Below are positions 37,864 to 47,575 of a DNA stretch of 64,000 nt, piece by piece. A program made the position numbers and the translations under genes. The stretch covers positions 1 to 64,000 of the forward strand of contig NZ_LR792632.1 in the NCBI RefSeq assembly GCF_902827225.1, read 5' to 3'. Below the pieces are notes generated by a model. That model had not been told where the DNA came from and did no database searches. It saw nothing but the letters and a program-made list of their open reading frames with translations. This stretch comes from Methanocaldococcus lauensis (GTDB lineage Archaea > AGJL01 > Methanococci > Methanococcales > Methanocaldococcaceae). Each line of letters starts with the position of its first letter. Positions within the stretch are counted from its first letter, which is position 1.

Positions 37864-38952
37864 TTAATTTAAACTAAAAATTTTTCTCTCATCTCCTAAC
37901 GGAACTATATTTTTACTCTCAACTTCCAAATATGCCTCCCACAACTTTTTACATTCGCATTCTACATTTAAAACATCTATATCTTGCGTTAAAGTGAATC
38001 TTTCTAATCTTTCTTTAATTATTTTATTACACTTACATCCATATATATTGTGTGCCCCTCTCTCACTACCAACTCCTGAAGTATCACACATAATTAATGC
38101 ATTTTTATTTTCTTTTTTTATATTTTTTAATATTTCAATAATACTCCATAAAAATGGTGGTCTATATTGATTTTTATTCCAGAAGTATTCTATTAAACTT
38201 CCTTTATGAATTGTAGTAGGACAGAATGATATTCTTGAACAGCCCAACTTTATACATTCGTTTGCTGATTGTATAGCATCTTTTATTGCATCTTTTTCAG
38301 TTATAAAAGGAGGCTTTATTAATAAATAGGCTTTTATTCCAATATCATAATTTTTTGCTAATTCTATAACTTTAATAATTTGTTCATTAGTTATTCCTTT
38401 GTTTATTGCATAATTTCTAATTTCTTCGTTAAGACTTTCAATTCCTACTCCTATTTCCACATTAATATTTAAATATTTCCTAATTTCATTTAATTTTTCT
38501 TCAGTTATAAATTCTGGTCTTGATTCTATAGCTACTTCTTTTAAATTTTCAAATTCACTAAGTTTTTTAAATATATACTCTCTCGCCTCCCTATGAACTT
38601 CTCTATCATCTAAAAAACTTCCAGAAGTGAATATTTTAACGCTGAAATCTTTTAAATCCTTTAACTTTTCTTTATATTTCTCAATTGCATAATTAAATTG
38701 ATTTATTATATTTTCAGATGTTATTTTTTCAGGAGATGAGTCCATTAAGTAAGAACACATTAAACATCCTCCTTCTTTTGCATAGAAACATCCTTCTGTT
38801 CTTAAAATTATAGTTAATGATTTACCAATTGTAAAATCTCTATAAATGTCATCTTGAATCCACACTGCAATAGGTTTATTTTTATCTCTCACTTTTCTTT
38901 TTTTTAGGTTTTTTTCTCTAAACTTTCTTAGAAATGCTTTATAATCTTCCAT
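37864..38952 (-). CDS. raSEA: Radical SAM enzyme RaSEA, archaeosine synthase subunit
   Basis: Radical SAM protein of 362 residues that, with ArcS, turns the lysine-preQ0 adduct on tRNA into archaeosine. The cluster motif is unusual: RTEGCFYAKEGGCLMCSY near residues 51-68, with CxxxxxxGGCxxC spacing instead of CxxxCxxC, as in the family once called TIGR01210. Later motifs ESRPEFIT, GVGIESLNEE and SFCPTTIHKGS follow, with C-terminal cysteines (YGCKCNKI, VECECKKL) that could bind zinc. GAGTTGATAAA precedes the ATG. Confidence 0.88.
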   Translation of the reverse strand: MEDYKAFLRKFREKNLKKRKVRDKNKPIAVWIQDDIYRDFTIGKSLTIILRTEGCFYAKEGGCLMCSYLMDSSPEKITSENIINQFNYAIEKYKEKLKDLKDFSVKIFTSGSFLDDREVHREAREYIFKKLSEFENLKEVAIESRPEFITEEKLNEIRKYLNINVEIGVGIESLNEEIRNYAINKGITNEQIIKVIELAKNYDIGIKAYLLIKPPFITEKDAIKDAIQSANECIKLGCSRISFCPTTIHKGSLIEYFWNKNQYRPPFLWSIIEILKNIKKENKNALIMCDTSGVGSERGAHNIYGCKCNKIIKERLERFTLTQDIDVLNVECECKKLWEAYLEVESKNIVPLGDERKIFSLN

Positions 38953-38978
38953 TTTATCAACTCTTTATAATTTATTTT

Positions 38979-39719
38979 TTATTTTTTTAAATAATTAATA
39001 AGCTCATCTATATCACTAAAACATATTGGATAGTTCAATTTAGGTCTTTCAACTACTATAACCTTAGCCCCTACTTCTAAGGCACCATAAACTTTTTCAT
39101 AAAATCCTCCACTACTTCCACTATCTTTGGTTATGATAGCATCACATCCGTAATCTCTTATTAAATATTTATTTAATTCTTTAGAAAATGTTCCATACAT
39201 TGCTACAATATTCTGCTGAGGTAGAATTTTTAAAGCCTCATTCACTGAAATTGGTAAAACTCTGGCAACAACTTTATCTTTTCCAACTATATCAACAACA
39301 GTTTTTAAGTTTTTAATTCCTGCCATATGGAAGATTTTATTAAATTTTTTAGCTAATTTAGCCCCTTCTTCAAAATCTTTAACATAAATAACATTTGGAT
39401 GCTCTATTTTTTTCCATTCTCTTTCAAATCTTACATACTCTATATTGTTAGATTTACAAACATCCATAGCGTTTTTACTTGCATTTACAGCAAAGGGATG
39501 CGTAGCGTCAATTAAAATGTTTATTTTATATTCTTTTATTATTTTATTTAAATCATTTTTATTTAGAGGTTTGTCAATTATTTTATCAGCAAATTCTATT
39601 CCCAATTTTCCTCCATAATCTGTTGTTGAAGTATATAAAATATATAAATTATCTAAATTTTTTAATTTTCTCCCAATTTCTACGCTATCTTTAGTTCCTC
39701 CCATTAATAAAACTCTCAT
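38979..39719 (-). CDS. cbiJ: Precorrin-6A / cobalt-precorrin-6A reductase
   Basis: NAD(P)H-dependent reductase of 246 residues in cobamide synthesis. It begins MRVLLMGGTKDSVEIGRKL, and has ILIDATHPFAVNASKNA near residue 90, MAGIKNL and ITKDSGSSGGFYEKV near 202, the signature segments of CobK/CbiJ. The anaerobic route applies in methanogens, so CbiJ is the apt name. The ATG at 39719 is used; a TTG upstream extends by three residues only. Its divergent neighbour hemB makes the shared tetrapyrrole precursor. Confidence 0.93.
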   Translation of the reverse strand: MRVLLMGGTKDSVEIGRKLKNLDNLYILYTSTTDYGGKLGIEFADKIIDKPLNKNDLNKIIKEYKINILIDATHPFAVNASKNAMDVCKSNNIEYVRFEREWKKIEHPNVIYVKDFEEGAKLAKKFNKIFHMAGIKNLKTVVDIVGKDKVVARVLPISVNEALKILPQQNIVAMYGTFSKELNKYLIRDYGCDAIITKDSGSSGGFYEKVYGALEVGAKVIVVERPKLNYPICFSDIDELINYLKK

Positions 39720-39804
39720 AACAACCAACCCATAAGTTTATTTAAACTTTTGTTAGATATAGTATAACTAAATTATTATAAGTAGTTGAAGATGGTGAAT
39801 ATTA

Positions 39805-40776
39805 ATGTTAATAAGACCAAGAAGATTGAGAAAAAATCAAAAAATTAGAGATTTGGTTAGAGAAACAACTTTAACAAAGAACGATTTAATTATGCCTATT
39901 TTTGTTGATGAAAATTTAAAAGGAAATGAAAAGAGAGAAATTAATTCTATGCCTAACCAGTATAGATTTAGTGTTGAAGGGGCAATAGAAGAAGCAAAAA
40001 ATATTGCAGATTTAGGAATTCCAGCAATAATATTATTTGGTATTCCAAAGTATAAAGATGAAATTGCAAGTTCTGCCTACGATAAAAATGGAGTAGTTCA
40101 GCGAACTATAAGGGGAATTAAAGAGGAGTTAGGGGATGAGATTTTAGTTATTGCTGACTGTTGTCTATGTGAATATACTTCCCATGGACACTGTGGAATT
40201 GTTAAAAATGGCAAAATATTAAATGATGCCACACTACCAATTTTAGCAAAGATAGCTTTATCTTATGCTGAATCTGGAGTAGATATTGTAGCCCCATCAG
40301 ATATGATGGATGGAAGAGTTAGAGTAATAAGAGAAAGTTTAGAAGAAAATGGATATGATGATGTATTAATAATGAGTTATTCTGCAAAGTATGCCTCTTC
40401 ATTTTATGGACCATTTAGAGAAGCCGCAGAAAGTGCTCCGAAGTTTGGAGATAGGAGAAGTTATCAGATGGATATTGGTAATTCAAGAGAGGCTTTAAAA
40501 GAAATTGCATTAGACATTGAGGAAGGGGCAGATATGATATTGATAAAACCAGCATTATCTTACTTAGATATTATAAGATTAGCTAAAAATAACTTTAATG
40601 TCCCTATTGGTGGTTATTCAGTAAGTGGAGAGTATGCAATGGTTGAAGCAGCATCTAAAAATGGATGGTTAGATAAGGATAAAGTTATTTATGAAATACT
40701 GTTAAGTATAAAAAGAGCAGGGGCTGATTTTATTATTACATACTGGGCTAAATATGCCGCTGAAAAATTACTCTAA
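39805..40776 (+). CDS. hemB: Porphobilinogen synthase (delta-aminolevulinate dehydratase)
   Basis: Condenses two 5-aminolevulinates to porphobilinogen, the start of the F430, cobamide and heme-type pathways. 323 residues with the zinc-site cysteines [14 protein letters not shown] near residues 119-132, a Schiff-base Lys in [15 protein letters not shown] near 191-205 and another in [12 protein letters not shown] near 246-257. GGTGAATATTA precedes the ATG. The RraA-like gene follows after 21 bases. Confidence 0.96.
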   Translation: MLIRPRRLRKNQKIRDLVRETTLTKNDLIMPIFVDENLKGNEKREINSMPNQYRFSVEGAIEEAKNIADLGIPAIILFGIPKYKDEIASSAYDKNGVVQRTIRGIKEELGDEILVIADCCLCEYTSHGHCGIVKNGKILNDATLPILAKIALSYAESGVDIVAPSDMMDGRVRVIRESLEENGYDDVLIMSYSAKYASSFYGPFREAAESAPKFGDRRSYQMDIGNSREALKEIALDIEEGADMILIKPALSYLDIIRLAKNNFNVPIGGYSVSGEYAMVEAASKNGWLDKDKVIYEILLSIKRAGADFIITYWAKYAAEKLL

Positions 40777-40797
40777 ATAAAACATTAAGGGAATAGT

Positions 40798-41388
40798 ATG
40801 AAGATATTAAAAAATTTTTCAGTACCTAACTTGTGTGATGCAGGGGCAATGCCTTTAAAAGACATTAAACCAATTTTAGAGAATCAAAAATTAATTTTTG
40901 GAGAGGTAATAACTGTAAAGATAAATTATGACGATTGGGGAACTTTAATTAAATCAATAAGTTTTGCTAAAGATAAAATTATAGTTGTTGAAGTTGTAGG
41001 AGAAAAAAAATATGAAACTGCTGTATGGGGAGGATTAGCCTCTTTAAATGCTAAAATTAAAGGAGTTAAAGGAGTAGTTATAGATGGTTGTGTTAGAGAT
41101 TTAGAGGATATAAAATCATTAAAGTTCCCAGTTTTTGCAAAAAACTTTTGTCCAAGTGCAGGAAAACCTTTAAATTGTGGTAAGATAAATGTTCCTATAA
41201 CTTGTGGAGATGTTTTAGTTAATCCGGGAGATATTGCTGTTGGAGACAACAATGGAGTGGCAATTATAAAAAAAGAAAATCTCCAAGAGATTATTGAAAA
41301 TGCAAAATATATAAAAGAAAAAGAGAAAAAAATAAAAGAAAGAATTTTAAGAGGCGAAGATTTAAGAGACATTTTAAAATTAGAATAA
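40798..41388 (+). CDS. RraA-like / HMG-CHA aldolase family protein
   Basis: 196 residues of the RraA fold: SVPNLCDAG near residues 8-16, AVWGGLASLNAKIKGVKG with the GG-LA motif, VVIDGCVRDLEDI (R-D motif) and NPGDIAVGDNNGVAII with the D..GD motif. Members are either aldolases/decarboxylases with a divalent metal in the R-D site or RNase E regulators; archaea have no such RNase E use, so a small-molecule lyase is more likely. Substrate unknown. Probably co-transcribed with hemB. Confidence 0.8.
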   Translation: MKILKNFSVPNLCDAGAMPLKDIKPILENQKLIFGEVITVKINYDDWGTLIKSISFAKDKIIVVEVVGEKKYETAVWGGLASLNAKIKGVKGVVIDGCVRDLEDIKSLKFPVFAKNFCPSAGKPLNCGKINVPITCGDVLVNPGDIAVGDNNGVAIIKKENLQEIIENAKYIKEKEKKIKERILRGEDLRDILKLE

Positions 41389-41451
41389 AAATAAATTAAA
41401 TAATAAATTTAATTGATATATTAAAATAATAAAATATTTAAAAGGTGATAT

Positions 41452-42027
41452 GTGTTGAAAATTCCGCGTAGTTTGAAGTTAGTTTTAGAAATACTAAATA
41501 AAGAATCAGGAACGAGATATATTGTTAGAGGACTTATAGATGGAACTTTATCAGCTCTTGGAGTAGTTATTGGAGCCAGTGGTTCCTCAGATCCGTCAGT
41601 TATTATAGCCGCAGGTCTTGGAGGAGGAGTGGCTAATGGTTTATCTAATATCTTAGGAGCATTCACAGCGGAAAAGGCATCGTTAGAGAGAGACAGAATT
41701 CAAAAGGAAAAAAACTTATTAAAGCATAGTGGATATTTAAAAAAATCTATAATTTACAAAAGGGCTATTAGAGAAACTATGATCTGTGGGCTTATTGATG
41801 GAATATCTACAACAGTTGGATCTGCACTACCAATTATTCCATTTTTTTTATTTGATATAAAAACTGCCTTATATTTAGCAGTAGCAATAACTATATGTCT
41901 ATTATTTATATTGGGTGTATTTATTGGAAACATTTCCAAGGAAAATGTTGTAATTTCAGGAATAAAAATGGTGATAGGGGCGATAATTGTAACATTCTTA
42001 TGCTTTATGATAGAGAAAGCATTTTAA
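41452..42027 (+). CDS. VIT1/CCC1-like membrane protein
   Basis: 191 residues with four to five hydrophobic helices. RGLIDGTLSALGVVIGASG and a second GLIDGISTTVGSALPIIPF show the duplicated DG motif of the VIT1/CCC1 family (old DUF125), which moves iron or manganese out of the cytoplasm. It starts at GTG 41452 or TTG 41455, both after GGTGATAT; no ATG is available. The following DUF2115 gene begins 18 bases later. Confidence 0.75.
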   Translation: MLKIPRSLKLVLEILNKESGTRYIVRGLIDGTLSALGVVIGASGSSDPSVIIAAGLGGGVANGLSNILGAFTAEKASLERDRIQKEKNLLKHSGYLKKSIIYKRAIRETMICGLIDGISTTVGSALPIIPFFLFDIKTALYLAVAITICLLFILGVFIGNISKENVVISGIKMVIGAIIVTFLCFMIEKAF

Positions 42028-42045
42028 AATATAGATTGGGAAACT

Positions 42046-42549
42046 ATGAAAGCTAAGGAGTTATTTGAAAAATTAAAAAAAGAACTTGATAAGTTTAGTA
42101 TATATGACATAATGAAAATTAAGTGTTATATTGAAAAAGATGCTAAATATCTCCCAAATAAGTATAAAAATCATTATGTTGAATCAATGATGAAATATCT
42201 AATTGAAACATTTAATGAAATTAAAAGAAAAAAATCTAAAGAAATTAAAGATGAAGAAATTGATGAAGAAAAATTAAATGAAATGCTTAAAAGGATTGAA
42301 AGTTTTAAAAAGTATAATACTGAGGATGAGGAAACATTTATAAATCTTTCTAAAATATTATGTCCTTATTTAACTTTCATTGCAAAAAAACCCTTGCATC
42401 CAATATATTTAACATTCCCTGGAAACGTAAAAATTGTTAAAAAAGGTAATATCTATTATTGTCCTGTTAAAAATAAACAACTTAATGAATATTCATTGTG
42501 CGAATTTTGTGTGGCAAAAAGTATTGATGAATTAAAAAATAAATTATAA
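42046..42549 (+). CDS. DUF2115 (UPF0305) family protein
   Basis: 167 residues, methanogen-conserved protein without known role. The N-terminal two-thirds is helical and highly charged; the C-terminal part has HPIYLTFPGNVKIVKKGNIYYCPVK followed by CEFC, a paired-cysteine set with C in YYCPVK that may bind a metal. I base the family call on the HP.LTFPG...YYCP pattern. Located between the VIT1-like gene and the NADH oxidase, ten bases before the latter. Confidence 0.7.
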   Translation: MKAKELFEKLKKELDKFSIYDIMKIKCYIEKDAKYLPNKYKNHYVESMMKYLIETFNEIKRKKSKEIKDEEIDEEKLNEMLKRIESFKKYNTEDEETFINLSKILCPYLTFIAKKPLHPIYLTFPGNVKIVKKGNIYYCPVKNKQLNEYSLCEFCVAKSIDELKNKL

Positions 42550-42559
42550 TGGTGAAGAG

Positions 42560-43903
42560 ATGAGGGCAGTAATTGTAGGGAGTGGAGCAGGAGGTTTAAC
42601 AACGGCATCAACAATTAGAAAATACGATAAAGATATTGAGATAGTTGTAGTAACCAAAGAGAAAGAGATTGCCTATTCTCCTTGTGCTATTCCTTATGTA
42701 ATTGAAGGAGTTATAAAGAGTTTTGACGATATAGTTATGCACACACCGGAATATTACAAAAAAGAAAGAAACATTGAAATATTAACTGAAACCACTGTTA
42801 TAGATGTAAATTCAAAGGAAAATAAAATAATGTGCATAGATAAAGAAGGAAATAAATTTGAAATAGATTATGATTATTTAGTTTTAGCTACTGGGGCAGT
42901 TCCATTTATTCCACCAATTGAAGGGAAAGATTTAGAGGGAGTATTTAAGGTTAGAACTATTGAGGATGGAAGAAATATATTAAAATATATTGAAGAAAAT
43001 AATTGCAGAAAAGTTGCTGTTGTAGGAGCTGGAGCTATAGGTTTAGAAATGGCTTATGGTTTAAAGAAAAGAGGTTTAGAAGTTTTAGTTATTGAAATGG
43101 CTCCTCAGGTTTTACCAAGATTTTTAGATCCAGACATGGCTGAAATCGTCCAAAAATATTTGGAAAAAGAAGGAATTAAAATTATATTGTCAAAACCTTT
43201 GGAAAAAATTGTAGGAAAAGATAGAGTTGAAGCAGTTTGTGTTGATAATAAATTATATGATGTTGATATGGTAATAATGGCTACTGGTGTAAGACCAAAT
43301 ATAGAATTGGCAAAAAAGGCAGGATGTAAAATAGGTAAATATGCTATAGAAGTCAGTGAAAAAATGCAAACATCAATTCCAAATATATATGCAGTTGGAG
43401 ACTGTGTTGAAGTAACTGATTTCATAACTGGGGAGAAAACATTATCTCCATTTGGATCAACTGCTGTAAGGCAGGGAGTTGTTGCTGGTAAAAACATTGC
43501 AGGAATTGAAGCAAAATTTTACCCAGTTTTAAATTCAGCAGTTAGTAAAATTGGAGATTTAGAAATTGGTGGAACTGGATTAACAGCATTTTCTGCCAAT
43601 TTAAAAAGAATACCTATAATTATTGGTAAAGCAACAGCATTAACAAGAGCAAGATACTATCCAGGAGGAAAGAGAATAGATATTAAGATGATATTTAATG
43701 AAGATTGTAGAGTTGTTGGATGTCAAATTGTTGGAGGAGAAAGAGTCGCTGAAAGAATTGACGCAATGTCAATTGCAATATTTAAAAAAGTTACAGCTGA
43801 AGAACTTGCTAATATGGAATTCTGCTATGCTCCACCAGTTTCTATGGTGTATGAGCCTTTATCTTTAGCCGTAGAAGATGCATTAAATAAACTTATCAAA
43901 TAA
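42560..43903 (+). CDS. FAD-dependent NADH oxidase / CoA-disulfide reductase-type flavoprotein
   Basis: 447 residues with two Rossmann motifs, GSGAGGLTTAST (residues 6-17, FAD) and VAVVGAGAIGLEMAYG (near 151-166, NAD), and the single redox cysteine in AYSPCAIPYVIEG near residue 43. IYAVGDCVE is the second FAD contact. It belongs to the NADH oxidase/CoA-disulfide reductase/NSR group; in anaerobes it may dispose of oxygen or reduce disulfides or polysulfide. GGTGAAGAG precedes the ATG. Confidence 0.9.
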   Translation: MRAVIVGSGAGGLTTASTIRKYDKDIEIVVVTKEKEIAYSPCAIPYVIEGVIKSFDDIVMHTPEYYKKERNIEILTETTVIDVNSKENKIMCIDKEGNKFEIDYDYLVLATGAVPFIPPIEGKDLEGVFKVRTIEDGRNILKYIEENNCRKVAVVGAGAIGLEMAYGLKKRGLEVLVIEMAPQVLPRFLDPDMAEIVQKYLEKEGIKIILSKPLEKIVGKDRVEAVCVDNKLYDVDMVIMATGVRPNIELAKKAGCKIGKYAIEVSEKMQTSIPNIYAVGDCVEVTDFITGEKTLSPFGSTAVRQGVVAGKNIAGIEAKFYPVLNSAVSKIGDLEIGGTGLTAFSANLKRIPIIIGKATALTRARYYPGGKRIDIKMIFNEDCRVVGCQIVGGERVAERIDAMSIAIFKKVTAEELANMEFCYAPPVSMVYEPLSLAVEDALNKLIK

Positions 43904-44013
43904 TAAAAGTTAAATAAATAATAATTACTAAATATTACTAAATACAATTATGGTTAAATATTTAACTTAGTTTTTATTAAATATTTACTTTAAAATTTAA
44001 CGAGGGTTGTGTT

Positions 44014-44496
44014 ATGGTTATAAAAAAAATCATAAAAAAAATTAGAGGAAATAAAGACCTTCCTACACCCATTGAAGTTCCTGAAGAGGAAGAATATATC
44101 GTCATTGGAGAAGAAAAACCAGCTTATATATTAGAAGAAGAAAAAAAAGAAGAACTACAAAATGTAGAAACAGAAAACATAAAAGAGGTTGAAGTTAAGG
44201 AAGTCGTAAAAATTGAAAAAATTTTACCTAAATTGTATGTTGTTAGAATTAAACATCCCTTAGACTTCGAAAAGATTAAGGATAATATTCCCGAGTATGA
44301 TGTTATAATAGTAAACTTAGAAGAGGTTCCATTTGAATCCATAATCAAAGAACTCAATGAATTTAGAGATTATATGAATGTTTTAAATTACAGATTGGGA
44401 TTCATCGCTGAAAATGTACTATTAGCATATAAGGATGATGTTATATTAGATAAATATGTCTCAGAAATTTCTGACGATGCTGAAAATATAGAATAA
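44014..44496 (+). CDS. SepF-like cell-division protein (first paralogue)
   Basis: 160 residues. The first 12 (VIKKIIKKIRGN) form a basic amphipathic helix that could bind membrane, then an acidic linker, then from residue about 70 an alpha-beta domain: KLYVVRIKHPLDFEKIKD, YDVIIVNLEEV and LNYRLGFIAENVLLAYKDD, which match the pattern of the SepF core. Archaeal SepF anchors FtsZ to the membrane. It is more divergent than the second paralogue at 51.7 kb; the assignment is by pattern only. Starts after GAGGGTTGTGTT. Confidence 0.6.
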   Translation: MVIKKIIKKIRGNKDLPTPIEVPEEEEYIVIGEEKPAYILEEEKKEELQNVETENIKEVEVKEVVKIEKILPKLYVVRIKHPLDFEKIKDNIPEYDVIIVNLEEVPFESIIKELNEFRDYMNVLNYRLGFIAENVLLAYKDDVILDKYVSEISDDAENIE

Positions 44497-44523
44497 ACTT
44501 TTTTATTATTTTTTGGTGATTTA

Positions 44524-45057
44524 ATGAGAATTGCCATAACTGGAACTCCGGGAGTAGGAAAGACAACAGTATCTAAGGTTTTAGGAGATAAATTAGGAAT
44601 AAAAGTTATAGATATAACTGAGTTTGTTAAAAAATATAAACTATATAAGGAAAAAGATATAGATATGGACTCTTATGTTATTGATTTTGAAAAATTAGAA
44701 AACTTTATTAAAAAAATTGAAGATAAAGAAAAAACTATAATTTTAGATGGACATGTATCACACTTATTAAATCCTGATTATACGATAGTTCTTAGATGCA
44801 ATCCAGAGATTATTAAAAAAAGATTAGAAGAGAGAGGATATAAGCCAAAAAAGGTTTTGGAAAATGTTCAAGCAGAAATATTAGATGTTTGTTTATGTGA
44901 AAGTAAAGGCAAAGTTTATGAGATAGATACGACAAATAGAGATGTTGATGATATTGTCAATGAGATTATTGAAGCAATAAAACATAAAAAAGAGAGAAAG
45001 GGTATTGTAGATTGGATTAATCAATATTTTGACTATTTAACTTTAGAGATTAAATAA
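44524..45057 (+). CDS. Fap7/AK6-type adenylate kinase
   Basis: P-loop NMP kinase of 177 residues with TGTPGVGKTTVS (residues 7-18), the LDGHVSHLL motif near 79 and a short lid region RCNPEIIKKRLEERGY, all as in the hCINAP/Fap7 family, which acts as adenylate kinase and in small-subunit rRNA maturation. GGTGATTTA precedes the ATG. Its 3' end overlaps the convergent carbamoyltransferase gene by 25 bp. Confidence 0.9.
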   Translation: MRIAITGTPGVGKTTVSKVLGDKLGIKVIDITEFVKKYKLYKEKDIDMDSYVIDFEKLENFIKKIEDKEKTIILDGHVSHLLNPDYTIVLRCNPEIIKKRLEERGYKPKKVLENVQAEILDVCLCESKGKVYEIDTTNRDVDDIVNEIIEAIKHKKERKGIVDWINQYFDYLTLEIK

Positions 45058-46583
45058 TTTCCTAATAGTAGAGCGTCAAAATCTGCTGTTAAAAAGCTTT
45101 TTATTGCATCTTTTTCGTTGCAAACTATTGGCTCTCCGTGTATATTAAAAGATGTATTTAAAACTACTGGAACTTCAGTTATGTCATATATATATTTTAT
45201 TAAATTATAATATGTCTCATTTGATTCTTTTTTTAATGTTTGTGGCCTTGTAGTTTTATCTACATGAACTACTCCTTCAATTTCTTTTATTTTGTCTTCT
45301 TTAACTTTAAATATTTGCGTCATAAATGGAGAATATCTTGGATTTATTAAATAATCCTCTATATACTCATAAAGTATTGTAGGAGCAAATGGCATAAACC
45401 AATCTCTTTTTAATTTTTTGTTTATTTTTTCTTTATTTTCCTTTGTAGGTAAAGATATAATACTCCTATTTCCCAAAGCCCTTGGACCAAATTCCATTTT
45501 ACCTCTTGCTATACATACAATATTATTTTCAACTATTAAATTACCAACAACCTCAGGAATGTCCTTTTCTTCAATAAAGTCTATTTTGTAATTTTTAAGT
45601 TTGTTTTTTATATCTTCCAATATTTTTTCAATATTCTCATTTTTAATTTCATATCCAAAGTATGTATTTATTAAATTAATTCTGTCTATTCTTTTATCTA
45701 ATAAACTTGCTCCTAAACAAAGCCCTTCATCACCCATAAAAGGAGGGACAAATAGATTATACTTTTCAGCAATTTTTGAGTTTAACTTAACATTCTGAGA
45801 TACACCTCCAACAAATACAACATTATATATATCATATTCATAAGTTAAACTATTTATAGCCTTTAAAACAATATCTTCCAAAGTTTTTTGAGCAAATTTT
45901 GATATTTTTACTTTATCTTCAAAAGATAATTTATATTTGTTATTTAGATAAGGAATCATAAGTTTTTTTAATGCTTTGGTAGCTTCATAACCAATAACAC
46001 CTAAATAGTTTTTAAATGATTTTATCCCCTCAATATAATCAATAACCTTTAAATTTATATTATCTTCACAATCAAAAGAGGATAATGACATAACCTTACC
46101 TTCGTCTTTCATTGGTTTAAAACATAGTAGTTCAGTTATTGAAGCATAAAAATCTCCAACTGAATCTATTAAATCACTTTGAGCAATAATCTCTAAATCT
46201 TTTTTATTAGCAATTGATGCCAAAAAAGAGAGTCCATCCCCTCCCCCATCAATTGAAATAACTAAGGATTCTTTAAAATTTGATAATTTATATAGATATG
46301 AATGTGCCATATGATGATAAATGTATAAAAATTTTTTCTTTATTTTATTTTGAAAATTTTTTAATTTCTTTATTCTTTCTCCTCTCCTAAAAACTCCCCC
46401 AACAGAAACATATTCAATGTTTTCAGCATCAACATTGCTTAAAATATAATTTATAGAGTTTTCTGGGAAACCCCTTTGATTTTTTTTTCTTGTAAATCTT
46501 TCTTCACTAATAGCATATAAAATATTGTTTTTATCAATTAATGAGGCACTTGCGTTATGTCCATCACATAACCCTAAAATCAT
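45033..46583 (-). CDS. Carbamoyltransferase (NodU/CmcH family)
   Basis: 516 residues. The N-terminal half has the Kae1-like fold (GLCDGHNASASL, HHMAHSYLY with metal-binding His, SIDGGGDG), and the C-terminal half is the YrdC-like domain with MEFGPRALGNRSII and PTRPQTL-type segment TTRPQTL. Members carbamoylate hydroxyl groups of sugars or natural products; in archaea the target may be a surface glycan. ATG 46583 follows GGTGTTTAT. It shares a strand with the thiamine-binding-type protein upstream. Confidence 0.88.
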   Translation of the reverse strand: MILGLCDGHNASASLIDKNNILYAISEERFTRKKNQRGFPENSINYILSNVDAENIEYVSVGGVFRRGERIKKLKNFQNKIKKKFLYIYHHMAHSYLYKLSNFKESLVISIDGGGDGLSFLASIANKKDLEIIAQSDLIDSVGDFYASITELLCFKPMKDEGKVMSLSSFDCEDNINLKVIDYIEGIKSFKNYLGVIGYEATKALKKLMIPYLNNKYKLSFEDKVKISKFAQKTLEDIVLKAINSLTYEYDIYNVVFVGGVSQNVKLNSKIAEKYNLFVPPFMGDEGLCLGASLLDKRIDRINLINTYFGYEIKNENIEKILEDIKNKLKNYKIDFIEEKDIPEVVGNLIVENNIVCIARGKMEFGPRALGNRSIISLPTKENKEKINKKLKRDWFMPFAPTILYEYIEDYLINPRYSPFMTQIFKVKEDKIKEIEGVVHVDKTTRPQTLKKESNETYYNLIKYIYDITEVPVVLNTSFNIHGEPIVCNEKDAIKSFLTADFDALLLGNYLISKVK

Positions 46584-46597
46584 ATAAACACCAAAAA

Positions 46598-46891
46598 TCA
46601 TCGTTCTCCAATTGCCTTTAACTTTCTCTCAATAGTATTTTCTTTATCTTTTCTTTCATCAATTTTTAAACTACTTACAACTCTATCCACATCATTTAAG
46701 ACAGTTGAATGTGCCTCTTTAAATGCTTTTAAAATTTCATCCAAATCCCCTTCTAACACTGTGCCCATTGCGTTTGTTTCAACTTTTAAGCTGTATTTTT
46801 TAAAAACATCAATAGCCTTTTTAACATACTTTGAAACACTTGCACCTTTTCCCAATGGGATTATTGAAACTTCTGCCACGACTTTTCTCAC
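46598..46891 (-). CDS. MTH1187/YkoF-like (UPF0045) thiamine-binding-type protein
   Basis: 97 residues with a ferredoxin-like fold. VVAEVSIIPLGKGASVSKYV at the start and the VETNAMGTVLEGDLDEI segment are typical of the family (old UPF0045), whose members form tetramers and some of which bind thiamine or other small ligands. No enzyme activity is known. The start is GTG 46891, four bases after GGTGAT. The carbamoyltransferase gene begins 15 bases beyond its end and they are likely co-transcribed. Confidence 0.85.
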   Translation of the reverse strand: MRKVVAEVSIIPLGKGASVSKYVKKAIDVFKKYSLKVETNAMGTVLEGDLDEILKAFKEAHSTVLNDVDRVVSSLKIDERKDKENTIERKLKAIGER

Positions 46892-46965
46892 AATTATCAC
46901 CTAATAAAAACAAAAATAGATGTAAAATTTTTAAGAGATAGTATAAATAAAAGAAATTAAAGCGT

Positions 46966-47457
46966 TTATTCTAATTCTTTTAATGCTTCTTTTAAGATTT
47001 CTTTAACTTTTTCTAATTTCTTAGCTAACTCTTCATTCTCTTTCTTAAGTTTTTCAATTTCTTCTTCTAATTTCTTAATATTTGCCAATTTTTCTTCTAT
47101 GTCTTCTTTTCTTACAACAGCCTCTAAGAATTTCTCAACTTCTTCAATATTCAATTCTCCTCTCTTTAACATCTCATAGGTTTCTATTACTAATTTACCT
47201 GCCTTAGTTTCTCCTTTTAAGTGCTTTCTAATTGTTTGTTCAGTTCTTCCCAACTCATCAGCAATTTCTCTTATTGTGTAACCTGCCTTTTCTCTTGCCA
47301 AAGCTCCTGCGGCAATTGCTAATGAATCAACCCATGTAACTTTTTCAACAGGATCCTTTATTAAATCCAAAATTTCTGGTCTAAAAAGAGTACCTAAAAT
47401 TAAAACATGTTCTAATTTGTCTATTTCTGTTCTTGATGTTGGCACCAATGGAATCAT
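46966..47457 (-). CDS. HTH regulator with C-terminal coiled coil
   Basis: 163 residues. Residues 40-95 form a helix-turn-helix (AREKAGYTIREIADELGRTEQTIRKHL); the last 55 residues are a strong coiled coil (EEKLANIKKLEEEIEKLKKENEELAKKLEKV is its core region) likely used for dimerisation. The N-terminal 35 residues, with TSRTEIDKLEHVLILGTLFRPE, look like a conserved cap. I recall similar proteins in many methanogens but not a function. GGGGGATAAA precedes the ATG. Confidence 0.75.
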   Translation of the reverse strand: MIPLVPTSRTEIDKLEHVLILGTLFRPEILDLIKDPVEKVTWVDSLAIAAGALAREKAGYTIREIADELGRTEQTIRKHLKGETKAGKLVIETYEMLKRGELNIEEVEKFLEAVVRKEDIEEKLANIKKLEEEIEKLKKENEELAKKLEKVKEILKEALKELE

Positions 47458-47575
47458 ATTTTATCCCCCACTTTAATTTTTATTGTCTACATATAATATA
47501 TACCGTTAAAGTTCTATATAAATCTTTTGATTAAAAATAAAATTATTAATAAATAAAAATGATTGAATATACAAC

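Noticed and set aside
45033..45057. 25-bp overlap of convergent genes as a frameshift artefact
   Set aside because: Both proteins end with plausible C-termini; a short tail overlap is common in compact genomes.
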